Assembly (NCBI GenBank): GCA_964451925.1
Contig: CAYVKA010000016.1
Span: 1-64,000 of the forward strand
Direction of reading: 5' to 3'
DNA: 64,000 nucleotides
DNA from: Nevskia sp964451925
GTDB taxonomy: Bacteria > Pseudomonadota > Gammaproteobacteria > Nevskiales > Nevskiaceae
The position numbers and the translations under genes are program-made. The notes under the pieces are model-generated. The model saw only the letters and a list, made by a program, of their open reading frames with translations. It did not search any database and was not told where the DNA came from. Of this stretch, positions 25,868 through 37,075 are shown one piece after another (the stretch's first letter is position 1; each line of letters begins with the position of its first letter).

Positions 25868-28800
25868 TCATTTCAGTATGAATTCGACCCGCGTCGACGG
25901 TCCCTTGTCGCTGATGCCGCTCGCGTCCATTTTCGGCGCAACCGTGTAGATGCGCGAAGCGTCGATCTTGCCGGTGGTAGCGAACCATTGTTGCACCACA
26001 TTGGCGCGATGCTGCGCCAGGGCGGTGAGATCGGCGTCGCCGACGCTGGTGCTGTCGAGCAGCAGCTGTTTCATCTGGTCCGCGGGAATCGACTTGGCGA
26101 TGCCGATGAAATTGCGCGGCTTCTTGATATCGGCGGCGCTGTAGGCACGCTCCAGGTACTTGCCGTACTCGGCCGGCTCCAGCTTGACGCTGTCGATATC
26201 CACGCTTTCGCCTTTGCCGACCAGGTCCTTGATCTTCTGGCGCTTGACCTGGCGGTCCACGGCGGCCTGTTTCAGCCCCGGCGTGTCCAGTGCCGGATCG
26301 ACGCGGCCGGCCAGGTCGAGCTTGACCGCCGGCCGGTCGGACAGGGCCTTGCTCAGCGTTTCCAGCTTCTTCGCCTCGGTGTCGGACAGTACGGCCGAGC
26401 CGGGGGTGAAGGCGACATAGCCCAGTTCCTCGGAGCCGCCGAAAGCGCTGGCCAGCAGGCTGAAGGGCGAGGTCACCGCCTTCTCGATCAGGTTGACGAA
26501 GGCGTGCCAGATCAGGCTGCCGACGCTGAACTGCGGATCGTCGAGCGAGCCGGAGACGGGCACGTTGACGTCGATCTGGCCGCGCGAGTCCTTCAGCAGC
26601 GAGATCGCCAGGCGCACCGGCAGATTGGTTGCGGTGGGGCTGTCGACGTGATCGCCGAAGGTGAACTGGTCGATGAAAATGTGATTGTTGGCGTTGAGCC
26701 GGTTCTGGTCGAGTTGGTAGTGCAGGTCGACATTGAGCTTGCCCTTGACGATCGGATAGCCGGCGTACTTGAGCGAGTAGCTGGTGAAGTTGGTCAGGTC
26801 GACGTCGCGTGTGGTGGCGGTCATGTCCAGGAACGGCGGCTTGATCAGCGGATTGACGGTGCCGTTGATCGACACCGGGCCGTTCTCGTTGAGCGTGGCC
26901 TGCACCGCGACCCGCGCCGGCTCGGTGGAGGCGGTGCCGAAGGCGCCGACATCGCCTTCGATATTGATCAGGTGGGCGCTGAAGTTCGGTTTGATGAAGT
27001 TGTCGGTGTAATCGATCTTGCCCCGGTGCAGCAGGATGCGGCCGAAGCCGAGCCGGAGCGGCGGCGCGGCCTCGGCGCCCGCTGCCGGCGCGGCAGGTGC
27101 CGGCGCCTGGGCCGGCGCCGCGGGTACTGGCGCTGGTGCTGGCACGGCTGCGCCGGGAGCCGTGACGTTGGCCCGGGTCAGGGATTTGCCCTGGTCATTG
27201 TCCTTGGCCATGAAATCACTGAGATTGAGCTGGCCGTTGCTGTTGAGCAGGATCCTCGAATAGAAGTCGTCCAGCGTGATCTTGCCCACCTGCAGATCGG
27301 TGCCGCGCTCGTCGTAGGCCGCCTTGATCTGGGCCACGTCCAGGTTGCGCCAGCCGGCGAACAGATCGGAGGTGGCCTTGTCCAGCATGCGCACATTGGC
27401 CAGGCCGACATCGCCCTTGTAGTACGCCTTGTAGCGCCCCTTGTCGCCGGCCAGCTTGACGTCGCCCTTGACGTTCAGCAGCGCGCTGGCGATGGAGGCG
27501 TTGAGCTTGGAGGCGACATACGGCTCCAGCGCGGCCACGTCCATCTGCCGGCCATCCAGTTGCAGCGTCACCTTGAGCGGCGACAGCGTGGCCGTGCCGC
27601 CGAGCTTCAGCGTGCCTTTGCGTTTGAATCCGGTGCTGGCGTCGAACTGCAGCGGCCTGGCGAAGTCGCTGCTGAGGTGTTGCACCCTGATCTGCAGCGG
27701 GCTCAGTCCGAGCGATACCGGTTGCGACTGGCTGCGGTCGGTGAAGGCGATGGTGGACTTGCTCAGCTCGATGTTGTCGACGCTGTATTTCCACGGCTGC
27801 TCCGGCGCGGCGGCCCTGGCCTTGCGCTGGGGTTTCGCCGCCGCCTGGCCGCCGCCGCTTTTGACCACCTGCTGCAGGTTGATGCCGCCGTCGGCGGCGC
27901 GCTCGCCATTGACGGTCAGGCCCACGATGTCGACCGAAGACAGTTCGGCATTGCGCGCGGCCAGGTCGAGCTGCCGCAGATTGACGCCCGCATGCTCCAG
28001 CGTCAGCAAAGGGCCGCCCTTGCCCGGCGCGTCGAGGCGCAGCCCGTCCAGGTGCACTTCGCTGGGAGCGAGTTGCAGGCCGAACCGCGGACCCGACCAG
28101 TCGGCTTTCGCCGCCAGCTTGGCGCCCGCGGTGCCCTGGCTCAAGCGCGCCGTCAGGGCCGTGGCCAGATAGGGCTGGAACGCCGCCAGTGCCAGCTGCT
28201 CCAGGCTGGCTTCGGCGTCGAGCTTGCCTTCGGCCAGGACCAGGCTGCCGCTGCTCGACAGGCTGCCGCCCTGGTCGAAACTGGTCTGCACCGAGTAGTG
28301 CCCCGGCTGGTGTGCCACGGTGGAGATATTGGCCAGCGTCACCGCCAGCTTGCTCATACCGAGGCTGGCGCCGCTCTGCTGGTCCTGCAGCCGGATGGCG
28401 CCGTCATTCAGCGCCAGCTGCTGCAGCCCGAAATCGAACGGTGCCGTCTCCTTAGCCGTGGCCGGGGCCGGGGCCGGTGCGGTGGACGCGGCCGCGGCCG
28501 GCTTGGCTGCCGCGGGGGGCGGCGCCAGCTTGCTCAGATTGAGCGCGCCCTGCTTGTCGCGTGACAGGCTCAACAGCGGATGGTCGATGCGCACGTCCGC
28601 CAGGTGGACCACGCCGAGCAAGGGCTCCACCGAGGCGGCGGCGAGGTGCAGGGCGTCGACGCTGAACAGCGGTTGCGACGAGGTGTCCGTCAGTGCCAGG
28701 TCTTTCAGGTCCAGCGTGCCGCTGAGCTGCACCGAGGCGTGCTCGCCGCTCATCGCGAACAGGATGTCGAGGTCGGTGGACAGTTTGCCGCTGGGCAGTT

Positions 28801-29590
28801 GCAGCGGCAGCTTGGTCGGCGCATAGGACATCAGCGGCGGCAGCTCGAGGCGGTCCAGCTTGACCGTGACATCGGAGTTGAAGGAGCCGTTGAACGGCTT
28901 GGTCTTGCCCTGGATCAGCAGCGGGCTGCCGTCGATGCGCGCCTGCAGCATCGGCTGCGAGAACACGTCGACCTTGGACGGCAGGTTGGCGATAAACGGA
29001 ATGCTCAGCTCGATCTTGTCGATGACATGGTGCTGGCCCAGCAGGCGGTCGTCGAAATCAATCAAGCCGTCGTCCATGTGGATGTTCGACACCGAGAACA
29101 GCATCGGCTTGCTGTCCTTTTTCGGCGCCGTCGGCGAGGGCTTGGAGAACTGCTCGACCAGATCGGAGAAGTTGAAGGTCTGCGCATCGCTGCGGACGAT
29201 GTGCACCGAGAGCCTGGCCAGGAATACTTCGCGGATCACCGGCTTCAGGCGCAACAGCGAACTCCAGGAAGTCCGCACCAGGATTTCGCCCAGATCCACG
29301 AACTGGCCCTGGCCGCCGCGCTCGCCGATGTGCAGCTGATCCACTTCGGCGGTCAGGGTATAGGGATTGAACGAAATCCTGCCGATGCTCACCGGGCGCG
29401 CCAGCAGCACGCTCAGCTGCTGCTCGGCCTTGTGGTGCACCAGCGGCGGCACCGCGAAGAAGCCGAACAGGCCGAACAGCGCCACGAAGATGGCAATGCC
29501 CAGCCCCCACCGGCGGGTGCGCCGCGCCTGTGCGAATTCGCGCACTTTGAGCCGGGCCGGGGCGGGGAAGAGCTGGTTGAGAAGTGACAT
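25868..29590 (-). CDS. DUF748 family (AsmA-like) envelope protein
   Basis: 1240 residues from ATG at 29590. An N-terminal membrane anchor (WGLGIAIFVALFGLFGFFAVPP, about 29-50) follows a basic lead. The mature start has the family hallmark LSVLLARPVSIGRISFNPYTLTAEVDQLHI. A very long beta-rich region is broken by Ala/Pro linkers (about 485-510 and 925-955). The C-terminus (YVAFTPGSAVLSDTEAKKLETLSKALSD; ASRIYTVAPKMDASG) resembles an OmpA-like domain, as seen at the end of DUF748 proteins. Length and layout match AsmA/TamB-type proteins thought to bridge the periplasm and move lipids to the outer membrane; a lipid-transport role is inference from that superfamily. The frame upstream of this start is non-coding in character. 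Confidence 0.88.
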   Translation of the reverse strand: MSLLNQLFPAPARLKVREFAQARRTRRWGLGIAIFVALFGLFGFFAVPPLVHHKAEQQLSVLLARPVSIGRISFNPYTLTAEVDQLHIGERGGQGQFVDLGEILVRTSWSSLLRLKPVIREVFLARLSVHIVRSDAQTFNFSDLVEQFSKPSPTAPKKDSKPMLFSVSNIHMDDGLIDFDDRLLGQHHVIDKIELSIPFIANLPSKVDVFSQPMLQARIDGSPLLIQGKTKPFNGSFNSDVTVKLDRLELPPLMSYAPTKLPLQLPSGKLSTDLDILFAMSGEHASVQLSGTLDLKDLALTDTSSQPLFSVDALHLAAASVEPLLGVVHLADVRIDHPLLSLSRDKQGALNLSKLAPPPAAAKPAAAASTAPAPAPATAKETAPFDFGLQQLALNDGAIRLQDQQSGASLGMSKLAVTLANISTVAHQPGHYSVQTSFDQGGSLSSSGSLVLAEGKLDAEASLEQLALAAFQPYLATALTARLSQGTAGAKLAAKADWSGPRFGLQLAPSEVHLDGLRLDAPGKGGPLLTLEHAGVNLRQLDLAARNAELSSVDIVGLTVNGERAADGGINLQQVVKSGGGQAAAKPQRKARAAAPEQPWKYSVDNIELSKSTIAFTDRSQSQPVSLGLSPLQIRVQHLSSDFARPLQFDASTGFKRKGTLKLGGTATLSPLKVTLQLDGRQMDVAALEPYVASKLNASIASALLNVKGDVKLAGDKGRYKAYYKGDVGLANVRMLDKATSDLFAGWRNLDVAQIKAAYDERGTDLQVGKITLDDFYSRILLNSNGQLNLSDFMAKDNDQGKSLTRANVTAPGAAVPAPAPVPAAPAQAPAPAAPAAGAEAAPPLRLGFGRILLHRGKIDYTDNFIKPNFSAHLINIEGDVGAFGTASTEPARVAVQATLNENGPVSINGTVNPLIKPPFLDMTATTRDVDLTNFTSYSLKYAGYPIVKGKLNVDLHYQLDQNRLNANNHIFIDQFTFGDHVDSPTATNLPVRLAISLLKDSRGQIDVNVPVSGSLDDPQFSVGSLIWHAFVNLIEKAVTSPFSLLASAFGGSEELGYVAFTPGSAVLSDTEAKKLETLSKALSDRPAVKLDLAGRVDPALDTPGLKQAAVDRQVKRQKIKDLVGKGESVDIDSVKLEPAEYGKYLERAYSAADIKKPRNFIGIAKSIPADQMKQLLLDSTSVGDADLTALAQHRANVVQQWFATTGKIDASRIYTVAPKMDASGISDKGPSTRVEFILK

Positions 29591-29820
29591 TCGGGGTCTG
29601 CTTCCTGGCTCGTTGTCGTCGCGCGTCTTCGCCGGCACAGCGGGGCGCCGATGGGCCTCGCTTGCTGCCCGGGATTGTATCCCGGCGAGACGAAAAGTGG
29701 CGCGCCGCGGCCGGGGTATCATGGCGGCCTCGACCGACAGGCAAGTGAGGCGGCGATGCGCAGCCCGAGGATGCGGCGACCGATGCGGCGGTCCGGCCCG
29801 GATCTGTCCGGGAGCCGGCG

Positions 29821-31725
29821 ATGAAACCGGCGCCACGCCCTGAGGCGCCGCCGCACCCGATCCAGCAGGTGCTGCTGCGCCTGCACCGGCAATTGCTCGA
29901 CGACCGCCGCGGCAAGCTGGCCAGCTACATCCCTGAACTGGCGCGGGTCGACGCCGAGCCGTTCGGCATCGCATTGGTCACCATCGACGGCATGGTCTAC
30001 CAGGCCGGCGACTGCGAGCGGCACTTCACCATCCAGTCGATCTCCAAGCCCTTCACCTACGGTTACGCGCTGCAGGCCCGCGGCGTGGCGGCGGTGCTGG
30101 CCAAGGTCGGGGTGGAGCCGACCGGCGATGCCTTCAATTCGATCAGCCTGGAACCCGAAACCGGACGTCCGCGCAATCCGATGGTCAACGCCGGCGCCAT
30201 CGCCACCTGCGGGCTGATCCCCGGCACCGATCCGCTGCAGCGCTTCGAGCGGGTGCTGGCGCACCTCGGCGGCTTCTGCGGACGCCGCCTGCAGCTGAAC
30301 GAACCGGTGTACCTTTCGGAGAAGGCCACCGGGCACCGCAACCGCGCCATCGCGCACCTGCTGCGCAACTTCAACATTCTCGAGGACGATCCCGAGGATC
30401 CGCTCGATCTGTACTTCCGCCTGTGCTCGGTTTCGGTCACCTGCCGCGATCTGGCCATGATGGCGGCGACGCTGGCCCACAACGGCCTCAATCCGCTCGA
30501 CTCGGTGCAGGTGCTGGATTCGCAGAACGTGCGGCGGGTGCTGAGCGTGATGGCGTCCTGCGGCATGTACGACGCCTCCGGCGCCTGGCTCTACGATGTC
30601 GGCATGCCGGCCAAGAGCGGCGTCGGCGGCGGGGTCATGGCGGTGCTGCCGGGGCAGTTCGGCCTGGCGGTGTTCTCGCCGCGCCTGGACGAGCGCGGCA
30701 ACAGCGTGCGCGGGCTGGGCGTGATCAAGGCCTTTTCCGAGGAGTTCCAGTTGCACCTGTTCCACGGCGAGCGCGGCTTGCCCGGAGCGATCCGCGCTGC
30801 TTACAGCGGCGCCGTGCTGGGGTCGCGCACCGAGCGCAGTGAGAGCGAGACGCGCGTGCTCGAGGCGCATGGCGACGAGGTGCGGGTGTTCGAACTGAAA
30901 GGGCGCCTCAGCTTCGGCAGCATCGAGCTGCTGATCCGCGAGATCAGCCGCCTGCCCTGCGCCGGCGTCGCCGTCACCGTGCTCGACCTGCAGCGGGTCA
31001 CAGCCATCGACGATGCCGCCACCGCGCTGCTGGCCGAGGCCTGCGGCGGCTGGAGCGGCGAGCAGCGGCAGATGCTGTTCACCGGCGCTGAGCGGGTCGA
31101 TGACTTCCACCGCCGGCTGTCACGCCTGCTGGATGGCGGCGTACCGGCGCCATATCTGGAGCAGATGTTCCGCTTCGCCGATACCGACAGCGCGCTGCAA
31201 TGGAGCGAGGCGGCGATTCTCCAAGCCAATGGTCTGCGCCGCGATCCGCTGGCCGAGGTGCCCTTGTCCGGGCAGGAACTGCTGCGGCACTTCAACCCGC
31301 AGGAACTGGCGGCGATCGAGAGCCTGGTGGAGCTGGTGCACTTCGCCCGCGGCACGCTGATCCTCAGCGCTGAGGGCGGCGCCGGCGCGCGCGGTGACGG
31401 CAGCCTGTTCTTCCTCTACTCCGGCACCGTCAGCATCAGCCTGCCGGGCGAAACCGGCGGCGACAGCGAAGGGCCGCGCATGCGGCTCAGCGCCCTGTGG
31501 CCCGGCAGCGCTTTCGGCGAGATCGCCGTGCTCGACCACGACACCCGCTCGGCCGACGTCATCGCCGATACCGAGGTGCGCTGTTTCAGCTTCAGGCTGT
31601 CCAGCCTGCGCCGGCTGCCGGCGCCGCTGGCGGCGGCGATCCAGTTGAAGCTGACGCAAGGCCTGGCCAAGCTGCTGGCGCGCCGGTTGCGCCGCGTCAA
31701 CCGCGAGTTCCAGGCCTTGAGTTGA
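29821..31725 (+). CDS. glsA: Glutaminase fused to STAS and cNMP-binding domains
   Basis: 634 residues, about twice the usual glutaminase (around 310). Residues 10-325 are a serine-dependent glutaminase: QSISKPF holds the Ser73-x-x-Lys76 pair, with PRNPMVNAGAIATC and MPAKSGVGGGVMAVLPGQ. Residues about 345-460 form a STAS domain (VRVFELKGRLSFGSIELLI; VTVLDLQRVTAIDDAATALL). Residues about 490-630 are a cNMP-binding beta-roll (FFLYSGTVSISL; WPGSAFGEIAVLDHDTRSADV). It should convert glutamine to glutamate and ammonia, with regulatory modules of the SulP/anti-sigma type and of the CRP type. GGGAG six bases before ATG fixes the start. It is followed by the P-type ATPase gene, 78 bp on. Confidence 0.93.
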   Translation: MKPAPRPEAPPHPIQQVLLRLHRQLLDDRRGKLASYIPELARVDAEPFGIALVTIDGMVYQAGDCERHFTIQSISKPFTYGYALQARGVAAVLAKVGVEPTGDAFNSISLEPETGRPRNPMVNAGAIATCGLIPGTDPLQRFERVLAHLGGFCGRRLQLNEPVYLSEKATGHRNRAIAHLLRNFNILEDDPEDPLDLYFRLCSVSVTCRDLAMMAATLAHNGLNPLDSVQVLDSQNVRRVLSVMASCGMYDASGAWLYDVGMPAKSGVGGGVMAVLPGQFGLAVFSPRLDERGNSVRGLGVIKAFSEEFQLHLFHGERGLPGAIRAAYSGAVLGSRTERSESETRVLEAHGDEVRVFELKGRLSFGSIELLIREISRLPCAGVAVTVLDLQRVTAIDDAATALLAEACGGWSGEQRQMLFTGAERVDDFHRRLSRLLDGGVPAPYLEQMFRFADTDSALQWSEAAILQANGLRRDPLAEVPLSGQELLRHFNPQELAAIESLVELVHFARGTLILSAEGGAGARGDGSLFFLYSGTVSISLPGETGGDSEGPRMRLSALWPGSAFGEIAVLDHDTRSADVIADTEVRCFSFRLSSLRRLPAPLAAAIQLKLTQGLAKLLARRLRRVNREFQALS

Positions 31726-31803
31726 ACGGCGGCCGGGCCGCCTTGACTCTGGAGTTCTATCCAGGGTGCAGACTGCGCCCCGTCATCCCCGGATAGGTGC
31801 AGC

Positions 31804-34173
<2,370 letters not shown>

Positions 34174-34200
34174 CGCGGTTCGGGGTCGGTCGGGCCTTGC

Positions 34201-34617
34201 TTAGGCGATGCGCTTGAGGCCGAGGCGGATGCCCTGGCTCAGCACCAGCCTGACCACCGGTCCGACCAGGGGCAGGGGCGAGTCGAACTGGATGGTCCAG
34301 GCCACGCGCGCACCGCGGTTGGAGCCGGAGAATTCGAGCTTGCCGCGATGGTTGCGGATCGGCCCGCCGCCCTTGCTGATGCGGTAGTCGATGGAGCGGT
34401 TAGGGCTGAGCGCGGTGACCGTCTCCTCCACCGCCAGCGGGCCCAGGCCGATGCGCCGCACCGAGCCGACGCCGTTGACCTCGCCATCGCCGTCGCGCAC
34501 GCGGCGCACCGGTATTCCGAATACCTTGCCGAGCTGGTTGTGATCGGACAGAACTGCGAACACTTCCGTCAGGGGTTTGCTGAAATCCTGCACGATCTGG
34601 ACAATCTGCTGCGCCAT
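34201..34617 (-). CDS. SRPBCC family protein
   Basis: 138 residues from ATG at 34617 (MAQQIVQIVQDFSKPLTEVFAVLSDHNQLGKVFG); the longer upstream frame runs into the divergent promoter region and is rejected. The polyketide cyclase/dehydrase pattern is visible: N-terminal strand, helix with VFAVLSD, hairpins (VGSVRRIGLGPLAVEETVT; SIDYRISKGGGPIRNHRG) and C-terminal helix. It is presumably a cytoplasmic binder of a hydrophobic ligand. Convergent with the ATPase gene (27 bp apart) and divergent from the cytochrome genes. Confidence 0.85.
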   Translation of the reverse strand: MAQQIVQIVQDFSKPLTEVFAVLSDHNQLGKVFGIPVRRVRDGDGEVNGVGSVRRIGLGPLAVEETVTALSPNRSIDYRISKGGGPIRNHRGKLEFSGSNRGARVAWTIQFDSPLPLVGPVVRLVLSQGIRLGLKRIA

Positions 34618-34871
34618 GTATGGTCCCGTGGTGGTTGGAGTTGCGGTGGGCGATGCGGTGTGGCTAGGGTCGGTTGAATCCGCTCCGGATGCAATTGCTC
34701 TTGCGCCAGCCATCCCCGGCAGTACTGCCTGGTGTCCCGTCCAGACGCAAACTGCCGGCGCAACTGCTGCGGTCGGGAAGGGCCTGCTCTGTCTCTGTTG
34801 CGCGCCGTGGCGCACTTTATACTGTCCGCCGCGAGAAGAGCGGCAAGTCCTCCCACGGAGCCGGGGTAGCA

Positions 34872-35651
34872 ATGAACCAGACCAATCAGCCAACCGTTCC
34901 TGGCAGGGCGCCGCGGCGGATGGTGGCCGTCCGCTGTATGGTGGTGGGCGGCCTGGCTTTGCTCGCCGGCGTGGCGCCCGCGCAGCCGCGCCTGTCCGAT
35001 CCCGGCATGGCAGTGCCGGACACCCTGGCGCAGCGCGTGCTGGCCTGCACCGGTTGCCATGGCGACGAGGGGCGCGCCGCGTCGGACGGCTTCTACCCGC
35101 GCATCGCCGGCAAGCCGGCAGGCTATCTCTACAACCAGCTGCTTAATTTCCGCCAAGGCCGGCGGCGCTTCCCGTCGATGAGCGCGATGATCGACTACCA
35201 GTCCGACGACTACCTGAAGGAAATGGCGGCGTATTTTTCGGCGCAGCATCCGCCGTTCGCCGCGCCGCCGCCGCCCGATGCGCCCAAGGAGACGCTGGAT
35301 CTGGGCGAAACCCTGGTGAAGTCAGGGGACCAGGCCGGCAAGGTTCCGGCCTGCACCGATTGCCATGGCCAGGGGCTGGCAGGGGTGAATCCGGCGATTC
35401 CGGGGCTGCTCGGCCTGCCGCGCGACTACATCATCGCCCAGCTCGGGTCGTGGAGGAGCGGCGCGCGCCGCGCCGCGGCGCCCGACTGCATGGCGCAGAT
35501 CGCGCAGCGGCTGAGCATGGAGCAGATCGGCGCCGTCGCCGCCTGGCTTGGCGCGCAGGCCGCCGACAGCCAGGCGCGGCCCGCAGATCACGCAGCTGCG
35601 CCTCTGCCGCTGTCCTGCGGTGGCGTGCCCGCGTCCGACGCCACTCCATAA
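34872..35651 (+). CDS. Dihaem cytochrome c, c4-like
   Basis: 259 residues with signal peptide (MVVGGLALLAGVAPA) and two class-I haem domains. The first has CTGCHGDEGRAASDGFYPRIAGKPAGYLYNQL in part; the second has CTDCHGQGLAGVNPAIPGL. Met ligands are probably in FPSMSAM and QRLSMEQI. The spacing matches cytochrome c4/c553-type dihaem proteins of the periplasm. Start ATG at 34872; an upstream extension lacks a ribosome site. It is followed nine bases after its stop by the trihaem cytochrome, so the two form one electron-transfer operon. The donor enzyme is not encoded here. Confidence 0.9.
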   Translation: MNQTNQPTVPGRAPRRMVAVRCMVVGGLALLAGVAPAQPRLSDPGMAVPDTLAQRVLACTGCHGDEGRAASDGFYPRIAGKPAGYLYNQLLNFRQGRRRFPSMSAMIDYQSDDYLKEMAAYFSAQHPPFAAPPPPDAPKETLDLGETLVKSGDQAGKVPACTDCHGQGLAGVNPAIPGLLGLPRDYIIAQLGSWRSGARRAAAPDCMAQIAQRLSMEQIGAVAAWLGAQAADSQARPADHAAAPLPLSCGGVPASDATP

Positions 35652-35660
35652 AGGAAGCCG

Positions 35661-36944
35661 ATGAAGACCAAACTGGTGGCGATCGGCCTGGCCTTGCTGG
35701 CGGCACTTGGTCTGGCCCTGCTGCAGCGTCAGCAGGAGCCGTTCGAGGAGGTGGTGCTGCCGCCGACCGGGACGCCGCAGGAGCAGGTGGCGCGCGGCGA
35801 GTATCTGGCCCAGGCGGGCGACTGCGTGGTGTGCCACAGCGTGCGCGGCGGCGCGCCCTTCTCCGGCGGCAAGGCGGTACCCACGCCATTCGGCGTGATC
35901 TATGGGCCGAATATCACGCCGGATGCGGACACCGGCATCGGTAGTTGGAGCGCCGACGATTTCTGGCATGCCCTGCACCTGGGCAGATCCAGGGACGGCC
36001 ACCTGCTGTATCCGGCGTTCCCGTATCCCGACTACACACGCATCAGCCGCGCCGATTCCGATGCGCTGTTCGCCTATCTGCGGACAATCCCGCCGGTGCG
36101 CGAATCCAGCCGCGAGCCGCGGCTGCAGTTTCCCTATAACCAGCGTCCGCTGCTGGCGCTGTGGCGCGCGCTGTACTTCAAACCCGGGGTCTATCGCAGC
36201 GACGCACAGCAGTCCGACGAATGGAACCGCGGCGCCTACCTGGTGCAGGGTGCCGGCCACTGCGCCGCCTGCCATAGTCCGCGCAACAGCCTTGGCGCCA
36301 CGGTGGATGGCGACACCCTGGCCGGCGGTGTCATTCCGGTACTGAGCTGGTACGCGCCGCCGCTCAATTCCGACATCCGCAACGGCGTCGGCGGATGGGA
36401 TCTGCCGCAGTTGACCGGCCTGCTGCGCACCGGCGTCTGCGCCCGCGGCGTCGCCTCCGGGCCGATGGCGGAAGTGGTCTACAACAGCCTGCAATACCTC
36501 TCCCCGGTGGATATCAGGGCCATCGCCGTCTACCTGAAGACGCTCCCGGCAAGGGCGGAAACGCCCGTCGCCGCCGGCAGCGAAATTCCCGGCCACGAGA
36601 AGGAGCGCCTGCTCGCCTTGGGCGGCGAACTGTACGGCAAGCACTGCGCCGACTGTCACAAGAGCTCGGGCGAGGGTGCCCCGCCGGCCTATCCACCGCT
36701 GGCCGGCAACCCGGTGGTGACCGGGCGCTACAGCATCAACCTGATCCGCGCCCTGCTCAACGGCGGCTTTCCACCGGGCACGCAGGGCAATCCGCGCCCC
36801 TACGGCATGCCGCCGTTCGGCGAAGCACTGAACGACGAGCAGGCCGCCGCGGTGCTGTACTACATCCGCAATTCCTGGGGTAACCGAGCGGCTGCGATTG
36901 CGCCGTCCGAAATCAACCGCAACCGCGGCGCCGGGGTCAATTGA
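35661..36944 (+). CDS. Trihaem cytochrome c, alcohol-dehydrogenase subunit type
   Basis: 427 residues with an N-terminal signal/anchor (LVAIGLALLAALGLALL) and three haem motifs: CVVCH (about 54), CAACH (about 202) and CADCH (about 331). Typical partners of the family are present: TPFGVIYGPNITPDADTGIGSWS after haem 1 and MPPFGEALNDEQAAAVLYYIRN after haem 3. This is the layout of the cytochrome subunit of membrane-bound alcohol, gluconate or aldehyde dehydrogenases that pass electrons to ubiquinone or a terminal oxidase. No such dehydrogenase flanks it. AGGA lies six bases before the ATG. Confidence 0.92.
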   Translation: MKTKLVAIGLALLAALGLALLQRQQEPFEEVVLPPTGTPQEQVARGEYLAQAGDCVVCHSVRGGAPFSGGKAVPTPFGVIYGPNITPDADTGIGSWSADDFWHALHLGRSRDGHLLYPAFPYPDYTRISRADSDALFAYLRTIPPVRESSREPRLQFPYNQRPLLALWRALYFKPGVYRSDAQQSDEWNRGAYLVQGAGHCAACHSPRNSLGATVDGDTLAGGVIPVLSWYAPPLNSDIRNGVGGWDLPQLTGLLRTGVCARGVASGPMAEVVYNSLQYLSPVDIRAIAVYLKTLPARAETPVAAGSEIPGHEKERLLALGGELYGKHCADCHKSSGEGAPPAYPPLAGNPVVTGRYSINLIRALLNGGFPPGTQGNPRPYGMPPFGEALNDEQAAAVLYYIRNSWGNRAAAIAPSEINRNRGAGVN

Positions 36945-37034
36945 AAGGAGTCTGCCGAGCCGCTGCGATCCTGATCAGGTGCGGCCTGCCTTCACCAGCT
37001 CAAGCAGGCTGATCCATTTGATGGGATAGCGATA

Positions 37035-37055
37035 CCCCTCCCTGCGGGAGAGGGG
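37035..37055. terminator. Hairpin between convergent genes, possible REP-like element
   Basis: CCCCTCCC-TGC-GGGAGAGGGG (one bulged A) lies between the ends of the cytochrome operon (36944) and the lipoprotein gene (37076). Without a T tract it is a weak terminator candidate. The CTCCC/GGGAG core resembles short REP-type palindromes common in GC-rich gammaproteobacteria. Confidence 0.45.
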
Positions 37056-37075
37056 ATTCAGGGATCGCGAACTGG

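Noticed and set aside
24485..28564. 1359-codon plus-strand frame
   Set aside because: Antisense shadow running across both the EAL gene and the DUF748 gene; Gln/Arg/Val-rich low-complexity protein with no family features.
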